This document shows positions 1-8,712 of a stretch of 64,000 nucleotides of DNA, in pieces. Under the pieces are notes generated by a model. That model had not been told where the DNA came from. It saw only the letters and a list, made by a program, of their open reading frames with translations, and searched no databases. This DNA is from Clostridium tunisiense TJ (GTDB lineage Bacteria > Bacillota > Clostridia > Clostridiales > Clostridiaceae). The stretch's first letter is position 1. Every line of letters starts with the position of its first letter. Made by a program: the position numbers and the translations under genes. The stretch is taken from the NCBI RefSeq assembly GCF_000300195.1, contig NZ_AMQH01000015.1, forward strand, positions 124,001 to 188,000, in the 5' to 3' direction.

Positions 1-6
1 ATATAG

Positions 7-72
7 AAAAACAACTTCTATAACCAACCCTAACCTTAAACTAACTAATAGCCAAGAAGTTGTTTTTCAAAA
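7..72 (+). terminator. Terminator-like inverted repeat
   Basis: Thirteen bases at 7-19 pair perfectly with 55-67, and the right arm ends in a T run. The loop of about 35 nt is unusually long and nearly free of G, so termination is only one reading. It would close the eut genes to the left of the window. Confidence 0.35.
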
Positions 73-75
73 GAA

Positions 76-169
76 GATATACAAGTCCTCAGTGTACTTA
101 AAAAATTTGTCTCTTCCCATTGTAACCTTAGTATATATAAAGAACATACCTACCTAGGACTTGTATATC
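76..169. repeat. 14-bp inverted repeat with long loop
   Basis: GATATACAAGTCCT at 76-89 is perfectly complementary to 156-169, with a 66-nt spacer. The arms differ from those of the neighbouring inverted repeats. Function is unknown; it could be a long-range RNA helix or a pair of binding sites. Confidence 0.4.
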
Positions 170-300
170 AATAAAAAAGGGAATAATTACTCGCAAACCT
201 CCCTTAAAGTCTCCCTTATGATAGAAATAAGGTGAGCAGATACATTGTAAGTTTCTTCATAGTTTGTAGCATAGTCAATAAAATGTCTAATACTACATGG

Positions 301-392
301 AAATTAATCATTACTTAGATTAATTTCAGATATGCAAGCTCTAAATTTACAATGTGAATAGAAAATAGCCATAGAGCTTGCATATCTCTATG
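301..392 (+). promoter_or_regulatory. Nested, mutually exclusive hairpins in the eutT leader
   Basis: A 9-bp hairpin (301-309/318-326) precedes a 16-bp perfect inverted repeat (328-343/372-387). The right arm also lies in a competing 7-bp hairpin (370-376/386-392), so the two folds exclude each other. Bases 242-250 can additionally pair with 347-355. This resembles an attenuator or riboregulator, but no known riboswitch core was recognised. Confidence 0.35.
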
Positions 393-491
393 AATAACAT
401 CTTTAACCACATCTCAAAGAAACAAGTCTTACATCCTTATAAGAACTTAAATAGGTTTAAGGTGGAGCTGAATCTTTTTATAAAGTGGTTG

Positions 492-518
492 AACAAAATG
501 AACTTGTTCATTATTTAA
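492..518 (+). repeat. 27-nt copy of a dispersed repeat
   Basis: These 27 nt are identical to 10548-10574 and 46028-46054. The centre is a near-palindrome, AATGAAC-TT-GTTCATT. This copy ends at the eutT ribosome binding site, so it could act as an operator or an RNA hairpin near the start codon. Confidence 0.6.
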
Positions 519-531
519 AGGATGTGATAAT

Positions 532-1284
532 GTGAGTGTTTTAACTGAAAGCACCTTAAGAGCAAAACTTAAGAATTTAGAAGTAAAAGAATTTGAAATT
601 GAAAAAGGAGTCATAATTACTCCTTCTGCAAGACAGTATCTACAAGATAAAAATATTAAGTTAATATATAAAGATGAAAAAGCAAAAGAAGTGAATAATC
701 AGAATATTCAAAGCGAAGTTAAGGGTTTTATACCAAAATATGTTCATATAAATGGTGGAGTCTTTGAGAAAAAACCAGAGCATATGACTCAGCTTAATAA
801 AAATAAATTAGTTGCTAAGGATCATAAAAGAATTGTTTTTAGAGGGAACTTAGATAGTCTTCAAGCTAAAATACTAGAAATTCAAATACAATGTAAAAAC
901 TTGAATGAAATGAAGGTAGTTAAGGACCTTGAGGAAGTACTTTCTTATGTAAGAAAAGTATTAGAAGCTGAAGTGGTGGAAAGTGAGTTTAGTATTAATT
1001 CCTTAATTGGATTAAATTATGATGAATTAAGAGCTTACTCTCATAACCCAAAGAAGCATTTAAATACTGAGCACATAATTTTCCCTAGCTGTGATATGGG
1101 ACCAGTGGTTGTTGCATTAAATGCCTTGAGAGCACAGAGTAGAGAAGTAGAAATTTCAGCATATAAGGCTTTTAAAAATGATGAAGGGGAACCTACAAGA
1201 GCAGATTTAGCCTTAGCGTTAAATAGATTAAGCAGTTGTTTTTATATAATGATGTGCAAGTATATGGCTGGTAAATATAAATAG
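532..1284 (+). CDS. eutT: Ethanolamine utilisation cobalamin adenosyltransferase EutT
   Basis: EutT attaches the 5'-deoxyadenosyl group of ATP to corrinoid, giving the adenosylcobalamin needed by ethanolamine ammonia-lyase. The 250-residue product matches EutT length. Its N-terminal part (about 1-45, with 'ITPSARQYLQDKNIKLIY') is the domain found in Firmicute EutT, and an alpha-helical region follows with 'HIIFPSCDMGPVVVALNALR', where the His and Cys recall the metal-binding motif of EutT. Translation starts at GTG 532 behind AAAGGATG. The gene lies 11 nt before pduL in the eut operon. The family call is recognition of sequence and context. Confidence 0.85.
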   Translation: MSVLTESTLRAKLKNLEVKEFEIEKGVIITPSARQYLQDKNIKLIYKDEKAKEVNNQNIQSEVKGFIPKYVHINGGVFEKKPEHMTQLNKNKLVAKDHKRIVFRGNLDSLQAKILEIQIQCKNLNEMKVVKDLEEVLSYVRKVLEAEVVESEFSINSLIGLNYDELRAYSHNPKKHLNTEHIIFPSCDMGPVVVALNALRAQSREVEISAYKAFKNDEGEPTRADLALALNRLSSCFYIMMCKYMAGKYK

Positions 1285-1295
1285 GAGGTGATACT

Positions 1296-1937
1296 ATGAG
1301 CACAATGGAAATGAACCTTAATTATATAGTTGATGAAGTAGTTAAAAGGTTAAAGTGCGACGTAGAAGATGAAGGAATATTAGTTGAGGCTTCAGGTAGA
1401 CATGTTCACCTTTCAAAGGATGATGTAGAGGTTTTATTCGGAAAAGGATACAAGCTAACTAAAAAAAGAGAATTATCCCAACCTGGTCAGTATCTTTGTG
1501 AGGAAAAAGTTACATTAATAGGGCCTAAGGGAACTATACATAATGTTTCAGTTTTAGGGCCTGAAAGAGAAGAAACCCAGGTAGAACTATCAAAAACTGA
1601 TGCAGTAGCTATAGGAGCAAAAGCTCCAGTTAAAATGTCAGGAGACATTGAAAAAAGCGGTTCTGTGGTTCTTTCTAGTGGCAATGCTGTATTAAAGTTA
1701 GATAAGGGTGTAATAGCTGCAAAGAGACATATTCATATTACTCCAGAAGATGCTAAAAGATACAATGTGTCAAATAATGAGGAAGTAAATATAAAAGTAA
1801 TAGGAGAAAGAGGCGTAATCTTTACAAATGTAGCAGTTAGAGTTAGCGATAAATTTAACACCGTGGTACATTTAGATTATGACGAAGCAAATGCCTGTGG
1901 ATTTACCAAAGGAATGAAAGCTGTAATAGTAAAATAG
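1296..1937 (+). CDS. pduL: Phosphate propanoyltransferase (PduL/EutD type)
   Basis: This microcompartment enzyme exchanges CoA and phosphate on acyl groups, turning the acetyl-CoA from ethanolamine into acetyl phosphate. The 213-residue protein carries the paired PduL metal-binding signatures 'ASGRHVHLSKDDVEVLF' (about 32-48) and 'AKRHIHITPEDA' near residue 140, where the histidines bind zinc in the family. Residues 3-18 ('MEMNLNYIVDEVVKRLK') form a short amphipathic helix before a linker, typical of an encapsulation peptide. It has an AGGAGGTG ribosome binding site and starts 11 nt after eutT. In eut clusters the gene is often called eutD. Confidence 0.9.
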   Translation: MSTMEMNLNYIVDEVVKRLKCDVEDEGILVEASGRHVHLSKDDVEVLFGKGYKLTKKRELSQPGQYLCEEKVTLIGPKGTIHNVSVLGPEREETQVELSKTDAVAIGAKAPVKMSGDIEKSGSVVLSSGNAVLKLDKGVIAAKRHIHITPEDAKRYNVSNNEEVNIKVIGERGVIFTNVAVRVSDKFNTVVHLDYDEANACGFTKGMKAVIVK

Positions 1938-2107
1938 TAAAATGTGTTACTAAGTGCAGCTATTTGCTCATCTATTAATAGGGCACTTAAGGAGCGGTTA
2001 AGGTATAGGTAATTAACGCTTGAAAACCATAACCAATTAATCTTTCATTAAAGGTTTTAACTTAGCTCCCTATAAAATTAATTTCCTAAGTAAAAGGGGA
2101 AGATAAA

Positions 2108-2827
2108 ATGAATAATGAAGAATTAGTGGAACTCATAACCAAAGAAGTTATGACAAGACTAAAAGCAATGTTAAGTAAGGATTATGTTTCTCATAATAAG
2201 AAGGTATTAGTCCTTGAAAGATCAGAGGATCTATGTCCAGTGCTTACAGGAGCATTAAGAGAAAATAACTATACTGTAGATTCATTAGATAATATGGGAA
2301 GCTTAAACTCCTATGAAGGTATAATTCTTCAGAGCCTATCACCTAAAGAGCTAGCAAATTTAGCTCACGGTATTGGGGGCTGTGCTAAAGAGATAGCTGT
2401 TATTGATGCTATCCTTGGTGGAAATAGGATTTACTCAATGAAAAAGGGATTACAACATGAAAATTTTGCTTCAACAGCAAATAAAGAATTTTTCAATTTA
2501 TATAAGTCCTATGAAAACAAGCTAAGATCTTATGGTGTAGCTTATGTGGGATTAAGAGAACTTTTAGGCTATTTAAGCGAAGGAACTACTGAAATAGAAA
2601 AAGATGCTTGTATACTAGAAGAAAGAGATATAGATAAAGCAATTTCACAGCAATGTATGAATGATGAATTTGTAGATTTAACTAAGAAAAAACTCATCTC
2701 AGAAGTGGAATTAAGAAATATCTATAAAAATGGAATTAATAAGGTATTAGTTTCAAAGAAATCCATAGTAACACCTTTAGCTATGGATTATGCAAGAGTA
2801 ACTAAGGTACAAATTATAAAAAAATAA
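2108..2827 (+). CDS. Ethanolamine utilisation protein, TIGR02536 type
   Basis: This 239-residue protein is found in Firmicute eut clusters and its biochemical role is unknown. It begins with an amphipathic helix ('NEELVELITKEVMTRLK') like the encapsulation peptides of PduL and EutQ in this operon, so delivery into the shell is a fair inference. The C-terminal 60 residues ('KKLISEVELRNIYKNG...TPLAMDYAR') resemble the EutT N-terminal region around 'TPSARQYL', suggesting a shared domain. A 170-nt gap separates it from pduL, and AAGGGGAAG precedes the ATG. The family name rests on context and overall look, not on a search. Confidence 0.65.
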   Translation: MNNEELVELITKEVMTRLKAMLSKDYVSHNKKVLVLERSEDLCPVLTGALRENNYTVDSLDNMGSLNSYEGIILQSLSPKELANLAHGIGGCAKEIAVIDAILGGNRIYSMKKGLQHENFASTANKEFFNLYKSYENKLRSYGVAYVGLRELLGYLSEGTTEIEKDACILEERDIDKAISQQCMNDEFVDLTKKKLISEVELRNIYKNGINKVLVSKKSIVTPLAMDYARVTKVQIIKK

Positions 2828-2853
2828 ATTCATGAGAGGCAAGGTCTATAATT

Positions 2854-3123
2854 ATGATAGTAGGAGAAGTTGTAGGAAATTTATGGGCTACTAGAAAAGA
2901 TGAGGGTCTAAATGGGCTGAAGTTTTTAGTAGTAAGAAAGTTGGATTATAGAGGACAAAAAACTGAGGAGGCAATTGTTGCTGCAGACAGTGTTGGAGCT
3001 GGAATAGGGGATCAAGTATTAATAGTAGGTGGAAGTTCCGCTAGAGTAAATCTAGGAGATAAAAAGGTTCCAGTTGATGCAACCATTGTTGGAATTGTGG
3101 ATTCACTAGAACTACAAGGTTAA
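2854..3123 (+). CDS. eutN: Microcompartment vertex protein EutN/CcmL
   Basis: This 89-residue protein is a full-length EutN/CcmL/PduN family member; these proteins form pentamers that close the vertices of microcompartment shells. 'VGEVVGNLWATRKDEGLNG' at the N-terminus and 'AADSVGAGIGDQVLIVGGSSAR' in the middle (residues 43-64) are the family hallmarks. It starts 26 nt after the preceding gene and is followed by the PduT-like shell gene, as expected for a shell cassette. Confidence 0.92.
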   Translation: MIVGEVVGNLWATRKDEGLNGLKFLVVRKLDYRGQKTEEAIVAADSVGAGIGDQVLIVGGSSARVNLGDKKVPVDATIVGIVDSLELQG

Positions 3124-3199
3124 CTGTAAAGTTTTGTGGTTAGTAAGTTAACTGTAGATTTCTTTAGTTAAAAAATTAATAAAGTGCAGGTGATATTTC

Positions 3200-3742
3200 A
3201 TGGTTAAATCTTTAGGTGTTGTTGAATTTAGCAGTATAGCTAAAGGCATAGAAACTGGTGATAAAATGGTTAAAGCAGCTACGGTGGATGTATTGATGCT
3301 AAGACATATTTGCCCAGGAAAGTTTATGATAATTCTCTCAGGAGATATAGGGGATGTTAATGAAGCTGTTAATTCAATAATAACTAATGACAAAGATAAA
3401 GTCATTGAAAGCACTGTGATCTCTAATGCACATGAGGAATTAATCTCATCACTTAGAAAGAGAGCAGCTTTTAAAATCACTGAAGCAATTGGGGTCTTTG
3501 AAGCAGCAACAGTTACTTCAGCTTTAATTGCACTAGATTTAGCATTAAAGAAAGCTTCAGTTACTCTATTTAAGGTTGTCCTTGGTAATGGAATAGGAGG
3601 CAAATCTTATTTTGTAGTAACTGGAGCAGTTAGTAGTGTTGAAGAGGCTATTAAAACAGCTACAAACTCTATAAACCCAAAGAAGCTTATTTATAAAACT
3701 ATAATTCCTTCTCCTAGTGAAGATATTATAAATAACTTATAG
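3200..3742 (+). CDS. Tandem-BMC trimeric shell protein, PduT-like with pore Cys38
   Basis: The 180-residue product has two BMC domains, about 1-90 (from 'SLGVVEFSSIAKGIE') and 95-180 (from 'EAIGVFEAATVTSALIA'), the layout of trimeric shell proteins. Cys38 in 'RHICPGKFMIILSGD' sits where Salmonella PduT has the Cys38 that holds a [4Fe-4S] cluster in the trimer pore, so electron transfer or cluster exchange across the shell is a reasonable inference. Family resemblance also covers 'LGNGIGGKSYFVVTGAVSSV' and the C-terminal 'IIPSPSEDI'. It lies between eutN and eutH; the naming convention for this paralogue in eut operons is not settled, so no symbol is given. Confidence 0.85.
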   Translation: MVKSLGVVEFSSIAKGIETGDKMVKAATVDVLMLRHICPGKFMIILSGDIGDVNEAVNSIITNDKDKVIESTVISNAHEELISSLRKRAAFKITEAIGVFEAATVTSALIALDLALKKASVTLFKVVLGNGIGGKSYFVVTGAVSSVEEAIKTATNSINPKKLIYKTIIPSPSEDIINNL

Positions 3743-3880
3743 AAAAATTATAGAAGACATTGCTTATAGAATTTAAAAATAAACTTAGCACAGTGCAAAG
3801 GAAAAGTTTAACTTGTACTGTAAATAATAAAGTAATTTGGAAATAGCAAGTAAAATTTAGAAAGAAAAGAGGATAGGATA

Positions 3881-4963
3881 ATGAGTATAAATGAAATTAT
3901 AATATACATCATGGTAATATTCATGGTAATCGGTGCTGTGGATAAAATACTTGGAAACAAATTTGGATACGGAGAAAAATTTGAAGAAGGTATAATGGCT
4001 ATGGGTGCGTTAACTATTGCCATGGTAGGAATTATTTCTTTTGCACCAGTTTTAGCAAATGTATTAAAGCCAATAGTTGTTCCATTATATAAAGCTCTTG
4101 GTGCAGACCCTTCAATGTTTGCAACAACTTTACTTGCCTGTGATATGGGAGGATACCAGCTTGCTCAGCAATTAGCTGAAAATCAAAGTATAGCTCCATT
4201 TGCAGGATTAATCTTAGGTTCAATGATGGGACCTACAATAGTATTTACAATTCCAGTAGCACTAGGAATAATTGATAAAGAAGATCAAAAATTCCTTGCT
4301 AAAGGAGTTTTAGCTGGTATGATTACAATTCCACTAGGAAGCTTCGTTGGTGGATTAGTAGCAGGATTACCTGCATTACTAGTATTAAAAAACTTAACTC
4401 CAATTATAATTTTTGCAGTACTTATAGCTCTTGGATTAAAGTTTGCCCCAGAAAAGATAATAAAAGGATTCACTTATTTTGGTAAGTTTGTAACAGCTGT
4501 AATAACAGTTGGACTTGCAGCTATAATTATTGAAACTCTTACAGGTTTTGTTGTTATTCCAGGAATGGCACCAATCAGTGAAGGTATCAATGTAGTTGGA
4601 AGTATTGCAATAGTTCTTGCTGGAGCATACCCATTAGTACACTTTATTACAAAGGTATTCCAAAAACCACTTATGAAACTTGGTTCACTTCTAGGAATAG
4701 GTGAAGTGGCAGCAGCAGGAATGATAGCAACTCTAGCAAATAACATTCCAATGTTTGGCATGATGAAAGACATGGATGAAAGAGGAAAAATCATCAACGT
4801 GGCTTTTGCAGTTAGTGCAGCTTTTGTATTTGGTGATCACTTAGGTTTTGCAGCAGGAGTAAATAAAGAAATGATAACTGCTATGATAGTTGGTAAATTA
4901 GTGGCTGGTGCTACAGCTGTGGCAGTAGCTTGCTTAATTACACCAAAAGCTAAAAAAGCTTAA
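3881..4963 (+). CDS. eutH: Ethanolamine permease/transporter EutH
   Basis: EutH brings ethanolamine across the inner membrane when it is scarce or protonated. The 360-residue protein is hydrophobic throughout, with about ten membrane segments, and carries EutH-like stretches such as 'ACDMGGYQLAQQLAENQS' and 'LIGNNIPMFGMMKDMDERGK'-type sequence (here 'LANNIPMFGMMKDMDERG'). Length fits the family. The ATG at 3881 follows AAAGAAAAGAGGAT. It is 138 nt after the shell gene and 100 nt before eutQ. Confidence 0.92.
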   Translation: MSINEIIIYIMVIFMVIGAVDKILGNKFGYGEKFEEGIMAMGALTIAMVGIISFAPVLANVLKPIVVPLYKALGADPSMFATTLLACDMGGYQLAQQLAENQSIAPFAGLILGSMMGPTIVFTIPVALGIIDKEDQKFLAKGVLAGMITIPLGSFVGGLVAGLPALLVLKNLTPIIIFAVLIALGLKFAPEKIIKGFTYFGKFVTAVITVGLAAIIIETLTGFVVIPGMAPISEGINVVGSIAIVLAGAYPLVHFITKVFQKPLMKLGSLLGIGEVAAAGMIATLANNIPMFGMMKDMDERGKIINVAFAVSAAFVFGDHLGFAAGVNKEMITAMIVGKLVAGATAVAVACLITPKAKKA

Positions 4964-5063
4964 GTTTTAAAATTTAATTAGTGAATAAATGTAGCACTTA
5001 GGTGAAATGAACTAAATTTAAATATAAGTTAGTTCAAATAATCTTAATTTAGGAGATGGCACA

Positions 5064-5516
5064 ATGGAAAATATAAATGAGCAATTAATAGAAGAAATTA
5101 TACGAAAAATAATAAATGAAAAATTAGGACAAACTACTCCAGAGTTTGAAAAGCAAGTTGACCCAAGTGGGATTATGTCTATTAAAACAAGCACAGTAAA
5201 ACCTGAAAAGTTTGATACAGGAAAAGAAGGGGACAAGGTTCTATTAAAGGACGTATTAACCCTTGAAGAAAGTCCAAGACTAGGTTGTGGAATAATGGAA
5301 ATGGAAGAAACAAGCTTTGCATGGACTTTAAAATATGATGAAGTAGACTACATTATAGAGGGAACTTTAGAAATAGATATAGATGGAAGAAAAATTGTTG
5401 GTAACAAAGGGGATATAATCCTTATTCCTAAAAACTCATCAATAAACTTCACTGTTCCAAACTATGCTAAATTCATGTATGTAACTTACCCTGCAAACTG
5501 GGCTGAGTTAGAGTAA
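5064..5516 (+). CDS. eutQ: Ethanolamine utilisation protein EutQ (cupin)
   Basis: EutQ is a cupin protein for which acetate kinase activity has been described in Salmonella, completing acetyl-phosphate to acetate conversion. The 150-residue protein has an N-terminal amphipathic helix ('NEQLIEEIIRKIINEKLG', 3-20) that looks like an encapsulation peptide, then a cupin barrel with 'LGCGIMEMEETSFAWTL', 'DYIIEGTLEIDIDG' and 'GDIILIPKNSSINFTVP'. It is the last eut gene and is followed by a strong terminator. Start ATG 5064 follows TTAGGAGATGG. Confidence 0.9.
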   Translation: MENINEQLIEEIIRKIINEKLGQTTPEFEKQVDPSGIMSIKTSTVKPEKFDTGKEGDKVLLKDVLTLEESPRLGCGIMEMEETSFAWTLKYDEVDYIIEGTLEIDIDGRKIVGNKGDIILIPKNSSINFTVPNYAKFMYVTYPANWAELE

Positions 5517-5578
5517 TATTAAAGACTTAAATCAAGTAAAGTAAACAGCTATGAAATTTTAGTGTAGCCTTTACATTA

Positions 5579-5606
5579 GGGGTAGGAGTAAATCTTACCC
5601 CTTTTT
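5579..5606 (+). terminator. Rho-independent terminator of the eut operon
   Basis: GGGGTAGGA pairs with TCTTACCCC (one G-U) around a 5-nt loop and is followed by five T residues. It lies 62 nt after eutQ. Confidence 0.85.
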
Positions 5607-5931
5607 AGTGTTTAGGCTATTATAAAATGAAATCAAATTGTTTCAATTAAGTGGGGTTTAATTTACAATACAACAATAAATATACATATTAATACAAAAT
5701 AAGGAATTTATTATTAATTAATAAAATTTATTATTGATGCTAAATTCTAACAAATTAAACACGATTATAAAAGTATAAGTTTTTAAGGTTTACCTATAAC
5801 TTTATAAAAAGTTATAGCAAAAAAATTAAATATGTACCTACAATCCTGAAAATTTACTGAAAGTACCATGAAGTAAGACTTAATTTTATTCAGTCCAGTT
5901 TACATAATTAAATTAATAGGAGGAGAAGAAT
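5607..5931 (+). other. Intergenic region before the chemoreceptor
   Basis: No gene is seen. The region is very AT-rich with one clear hairpin, a 9-bp stem TATAACTTT/AAAGTTATA near 5800-5821. The chemoreceptor ribosome binding site AGGAGGAG lies at its end. Its promoter could not be assigned with confidence. Confidence 0.5.
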
Positions 5932-7983
5932 ATGAAATTAAAAAGTATTAAAACGAAAACTTTGGCCTTTATACTTCCAGTAATCTTAGTTGCATTAATA
6001 ACTTTAACAAGCATAAGCTACTTAAGCTCAAAGGCAATTATTAATGAAGAGATTAAGGGGAAAATGGTTAATCAGCTTAGTACAAACATTGAAGATATAA
6101 GGAAAAACTTATTTAGACATGGGCAAATTGCTGAGGTGCTTGCAGAAGTGGTAGAGGCTTCTCAGGGAGCTTTATCAGAGAAAAATTATGAAGATATACT
6201 TATTAAAGTACCAGCTACAAATGATGAAACCTTAGGGGCAGGAATTTGGTTTGAACCTTATAAATTTCTTGCAAATTCTCAGTTTAAAGGGCTTTATGCT
6301 TATAAGGATAATGGTAGTGTAAAGTACACTGACGAGTATAGCACAGGAAAATATAACTATTTCGAAGAGCCTTGGTACAAAATTGGGGTAGGTAGTAAAA
6401 ATCAAATTGAATGGTCTAATGCATATGTGGACCAAGTTACTAATATAAGTATGATAACAACAACAAGTCCCATGTATAATACCAGTAATGAATTTCTAGG
6501 TGTAGTTACTTCAGATATAAGCCTTTCAACTATTCAAGATATGATAAAAAACATTAAGGTTGGAAATAGTGGAAGAGCATTTTTAATAGATAATACAGGT
6601 CTTTATATCGCAGATAAAGATGAAAAGAAAAACATGACAAAGAAGATTACAGAAGAAGAAAATGAAAGTTTAGTAAGCCTAGGTAAAGAAATGTTAGAAA
6701 AGAAAAAAGGGGAATATGGTTTTACTGATGATAATGGTAAAAATAATGTGTACTATGTGGATATACCTGAAGTTGGTTGGATCATAGGAATTACTATTCC
6801 AGAAAGTGAACTATATGCTCCAGTAACAGCACTATTATCCAAGCTTTTAGTATTAGCTATTGGCACAATTATCTTAGCTGTAGTTGTAGTGTTATTATTC
6901 ACTAACTATTTGACAAAAAATATTAGCAAGGTAAATAAATTTGCCATGACCATAGCAGAAGGAGACTTAACAGAAAACTTAATTATAAAATCTCAAGATG
7001 AGCTAGGACAAATGGCAGGAAACTTAAATAAAATGAGTGATAACCTAAAGAACATGATAAAGTTAATCTCAGAGAACTCTCAAGATATGAGTGCAACCAG
7101 TGAAGAACTATCTGCTACTGTGGACGAAATGACGGGAAAAATTAATTCTATCAACAACTCAACAAATGAGATTTTAAATAGTTCTCAAGAAGCCAGTGCT
7201 GCAGCAGAAGAAATAACAGCTTCCGTGGAAGAAGTGAATTCAAGTATTCAAGTACTTTCAACTAAAGCTTCTGATGGAAGTTTAGAAGCTAATGAAATTA
7301 GTAATAGAGCTACTGAGGTTAGTATAAAAGCACAGGAGTCTAGTGGTAAAACTCAAGCTATTTATAAGGACAAGGAAAAAGGTATAGTTAAAGCTATTGA
7401 GGAAGTAAAAGTAGTCAGTGAAATAGTAGAAATGGCAGAAACCATTGCTAACATTTCTAAGCAGACAAATTTACTTGCATTAAACGCAGCCATAGAAGCA
7501 GCTAGAGCTGGTGAAAGTGGTAAAGGTTTTGCAGTGGTAGCAGAGGAAGTAAGAAAACTAGCAGAACAATCGGCAAGCGCTGTAGTTAACATAAAAAGTA
7601 CCATTGAAAAAGTTCAAGTTGCCTTCAATAATTTATCTGAAAACTCTTCCGGAGTTTTAAAGTTTATTGATGAAAATGTAATAAAGGATTATGAACTTTT
7701 AGTACAAGTAGGGCAAAGATATAATGAGGATGCGGAATTTGTTAGCAATATGTCAGAAAACATTGCAGCAATGTCTGAGGAAATAACTGCAACAGTGAAT
7801 CAAATTGGTGAGGCAATTGAAAGTATGGCACAGACCACTCAAGTAGCTTCAGAAAACACTAGTGATATTTTAAGTAGCATCACTGAAACTGCCCATGGTA
7901 TGGAGCAAATTTCTAAAGCAGCAGAAAACCAAGCAAATCTTGCTCAGAAATTAAATGAAATGATTAATCAGTTCAAGATATAA
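5932..7983 (+). CDS. Methyl-accepting chemotaxis protein with dCache domain
   Basis: A 683-residue transmembrane chemoreceptor. TM1 lies at about 11-31. An extracellular double-Cache sensor covers about 35-295 and contains '[19 protein letters not shown]' and '[20 protein letters not shown]'. TM2 is at about 298-322, HAMP at about 323-375, and the coiled signalling domain runs to the end. The hairpin tip has '[18 protein letters not shown]', which binds CheA and CheW in the family. The ligand cannot be read from the sequence; dCache domains often bind amino acids or amines, so ethanolamine is a possibility given the neighbour operon but is unproven. Confidence 0.93.
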   Translation: MKLKSIKTKTLAFILPVILVALITLTSISYLSSKAIINEEIKGKMVNQLSTNIEDIRKNLFRHGQIAEVLAEVVEASQGALSEKNYEDILIKVPATNDETLGAGIWFEPYKFLANSQFKGLYAYKDNGSVKYTDEYSTGKYNYFEEPWYKIGVGSKNQIEWSNAYVDQVTNISMITTTSPMYNTSNEFLGVVTSDISLSTIQDMIKNIKVGNSGRAFLIDNTGLYIADKDEKKNMTKKITEEENESLVSLGKEMLEKKKGEYGFTDDNGKNNVYYVDIPEVGWIIGITIPESELYAPVTALLSKLLVLAIGTIILAVVVVLLFTNYLTKNISKVNKFAMTIAEGDLTENLIIKSQDELGQMAGNLNKMSDNLKNMIKLISENSQDMSATSEELSATVDEMTGKINSINNSTNEILNSSQEASAAAEEITASVEEVNSSIQVLSTKASDGSLEANEISNRATEVSIKAQESSGKTQAIYKDKEKGIVKAIEEVKVVSEIVEMAETIANISKQTNLLALNAAIEAARAGESGKGFAVVAEEVRKLAEQSASAVVNIKSTIEKVQVAFNNLSENSSGVLKFIDENVIKDYELLVQVGQRYNEDAEFVSNMSENIAAMSEEITATVNQIGEAIESMAQTTQVASENTSDILSSITETAHGMEQISKAAENQANLAQKLNEMINQFKI

Positions 7984-8089
7984 TATTAAATAAAATCTAC
8001 AAATATATTATAAGTTTCAATTATAGAAAGAGTACTACATGAATAAAATGGAACCTGTGTCAAGGTGATTTTAGGAGATGTAAGGCTCT

Positions 8090-8233
8090 TTTTTATTATA
8101 TAGGAAATTCAACTTTTTTCCGTTAAAAAAGCTCCTGGAATGCCTTGTAATTCCAGGGTTTCAGAATGTATATAAAAAAGTGTAAGTAATCGCTAGCTTT
8201 TTACAGGGCGTGTGAACACACGCATTTGTTCTA
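8090..8233 (+). ncRNA. 144-nt conserved leader-like element, copy A
   Basis: This stretch aligns almost without gaps to 33485-33628. Shared blocks are 'ATTATAYAGGAARTTCAACT', 'AGGGTTTCA' followed by an A-run, and the 3' hairpin GCGTGTGAACACACGC followed by ATTTGTTCT. Copy A has an extra stem CCTGGAAT/ATTCCAGG. The 3' hairpin keeps its stem but changes its loop between copies, which suggests selection on RNA structure. It ends in a terminator-like hairpin, 480 nt before the GGDEF-EAL gene and about 106 nt after the chemoreceptor. It matches no riboswitch class known to me; a decayed mobile-element end is an alternative. Confidence 0.55.
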
Positions 8234-8712
8234 TAAGAATCGGTTTTAATTCTGTGACTTTTAATACAAAAATCTATGATTACGTAATAATTTCTTAGTA
8301 AAATTACTAAATAACAAAATTGGATTTTTATTTTGCAAACAATTAAAATAGTATATAATTATAAGGTGTTAGTGTATATAGATTATTATTTACTTGAATC
8401 CTGAAATGTCCAAATTCTTATCCTTTATTCTTAAAAATTCTCATGAGAAGGCAAGTTTTCAGATTGCTATGTATTTTCATTTTAGGACATTCAGCAAAAG
8501 AGTTTCTGTGACATTTAGTATATATAAGTTGCAATATTATTTTTACATTGCAAGATAATTTTAGACAACTTATATAAAAGAGAATGGAAAATTGAATGAG
8601 ATATATTTATGCAGTATCTTTATTGCATTTTATATAATAAAAAAATAAGACTTTCTTTATAAAAGGAAGATTAGATAAATGGAGCAATAGATTTCATAAG
8701 GGGATAGAGAAA
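8234..8712 (+). other. Long untranslated stretch before the GGDEF-EAL gene
   Basis: No gene is seen. Two inverted repeats stand out: an 11-bp perfect pair at 8521-8531/8566-8576, and GAAATGTCC near 8402 with GGACATTC near 8486. A long structured 5' UTR is plausible. The c-di-GMP riboswitch motifs known to me were looked for and not found. Confidence 0.45.

Larger units (their letters stand above)
1..531 (+). other. Gene-free leader upstream of eutT, rich in inverted repeats
   Basis: No gene is seen in this stretch. It holds three long inverted repeats with different arms (7-19/55-67, 76-89/156-169 and 328-343/372-387), a local hairpin at 301-326 and a copy of a 27-nt repeat at 492-518. No B12 box or EutV-type tandem hexaloop hairpin was recognised. 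It probably separates eutT from earlier eut genes lying outside the window. Confidence 0.6.

Noticed and set aside
1..531. Cobalamin riboswitch or EutV antitermination site before eutT
   Set aside because: No B12 box and no paired hexaloop hairpins with the EutV consensus were found; only unrelated inverted repeats.
3148..3603. Minus-strand 151-codon frame opposite the BMC shell gene
   Set aside because: The plus strand encodes a clear tandem-BMC protein with ribosome binding site; the opposite frame is a shadow.
8234..8712. c-di-GMP riboswitch in the GGDEF-EAL leader
   Set aside because: The conserved cores of the c-di-GMP-I and -II classes are not visible.
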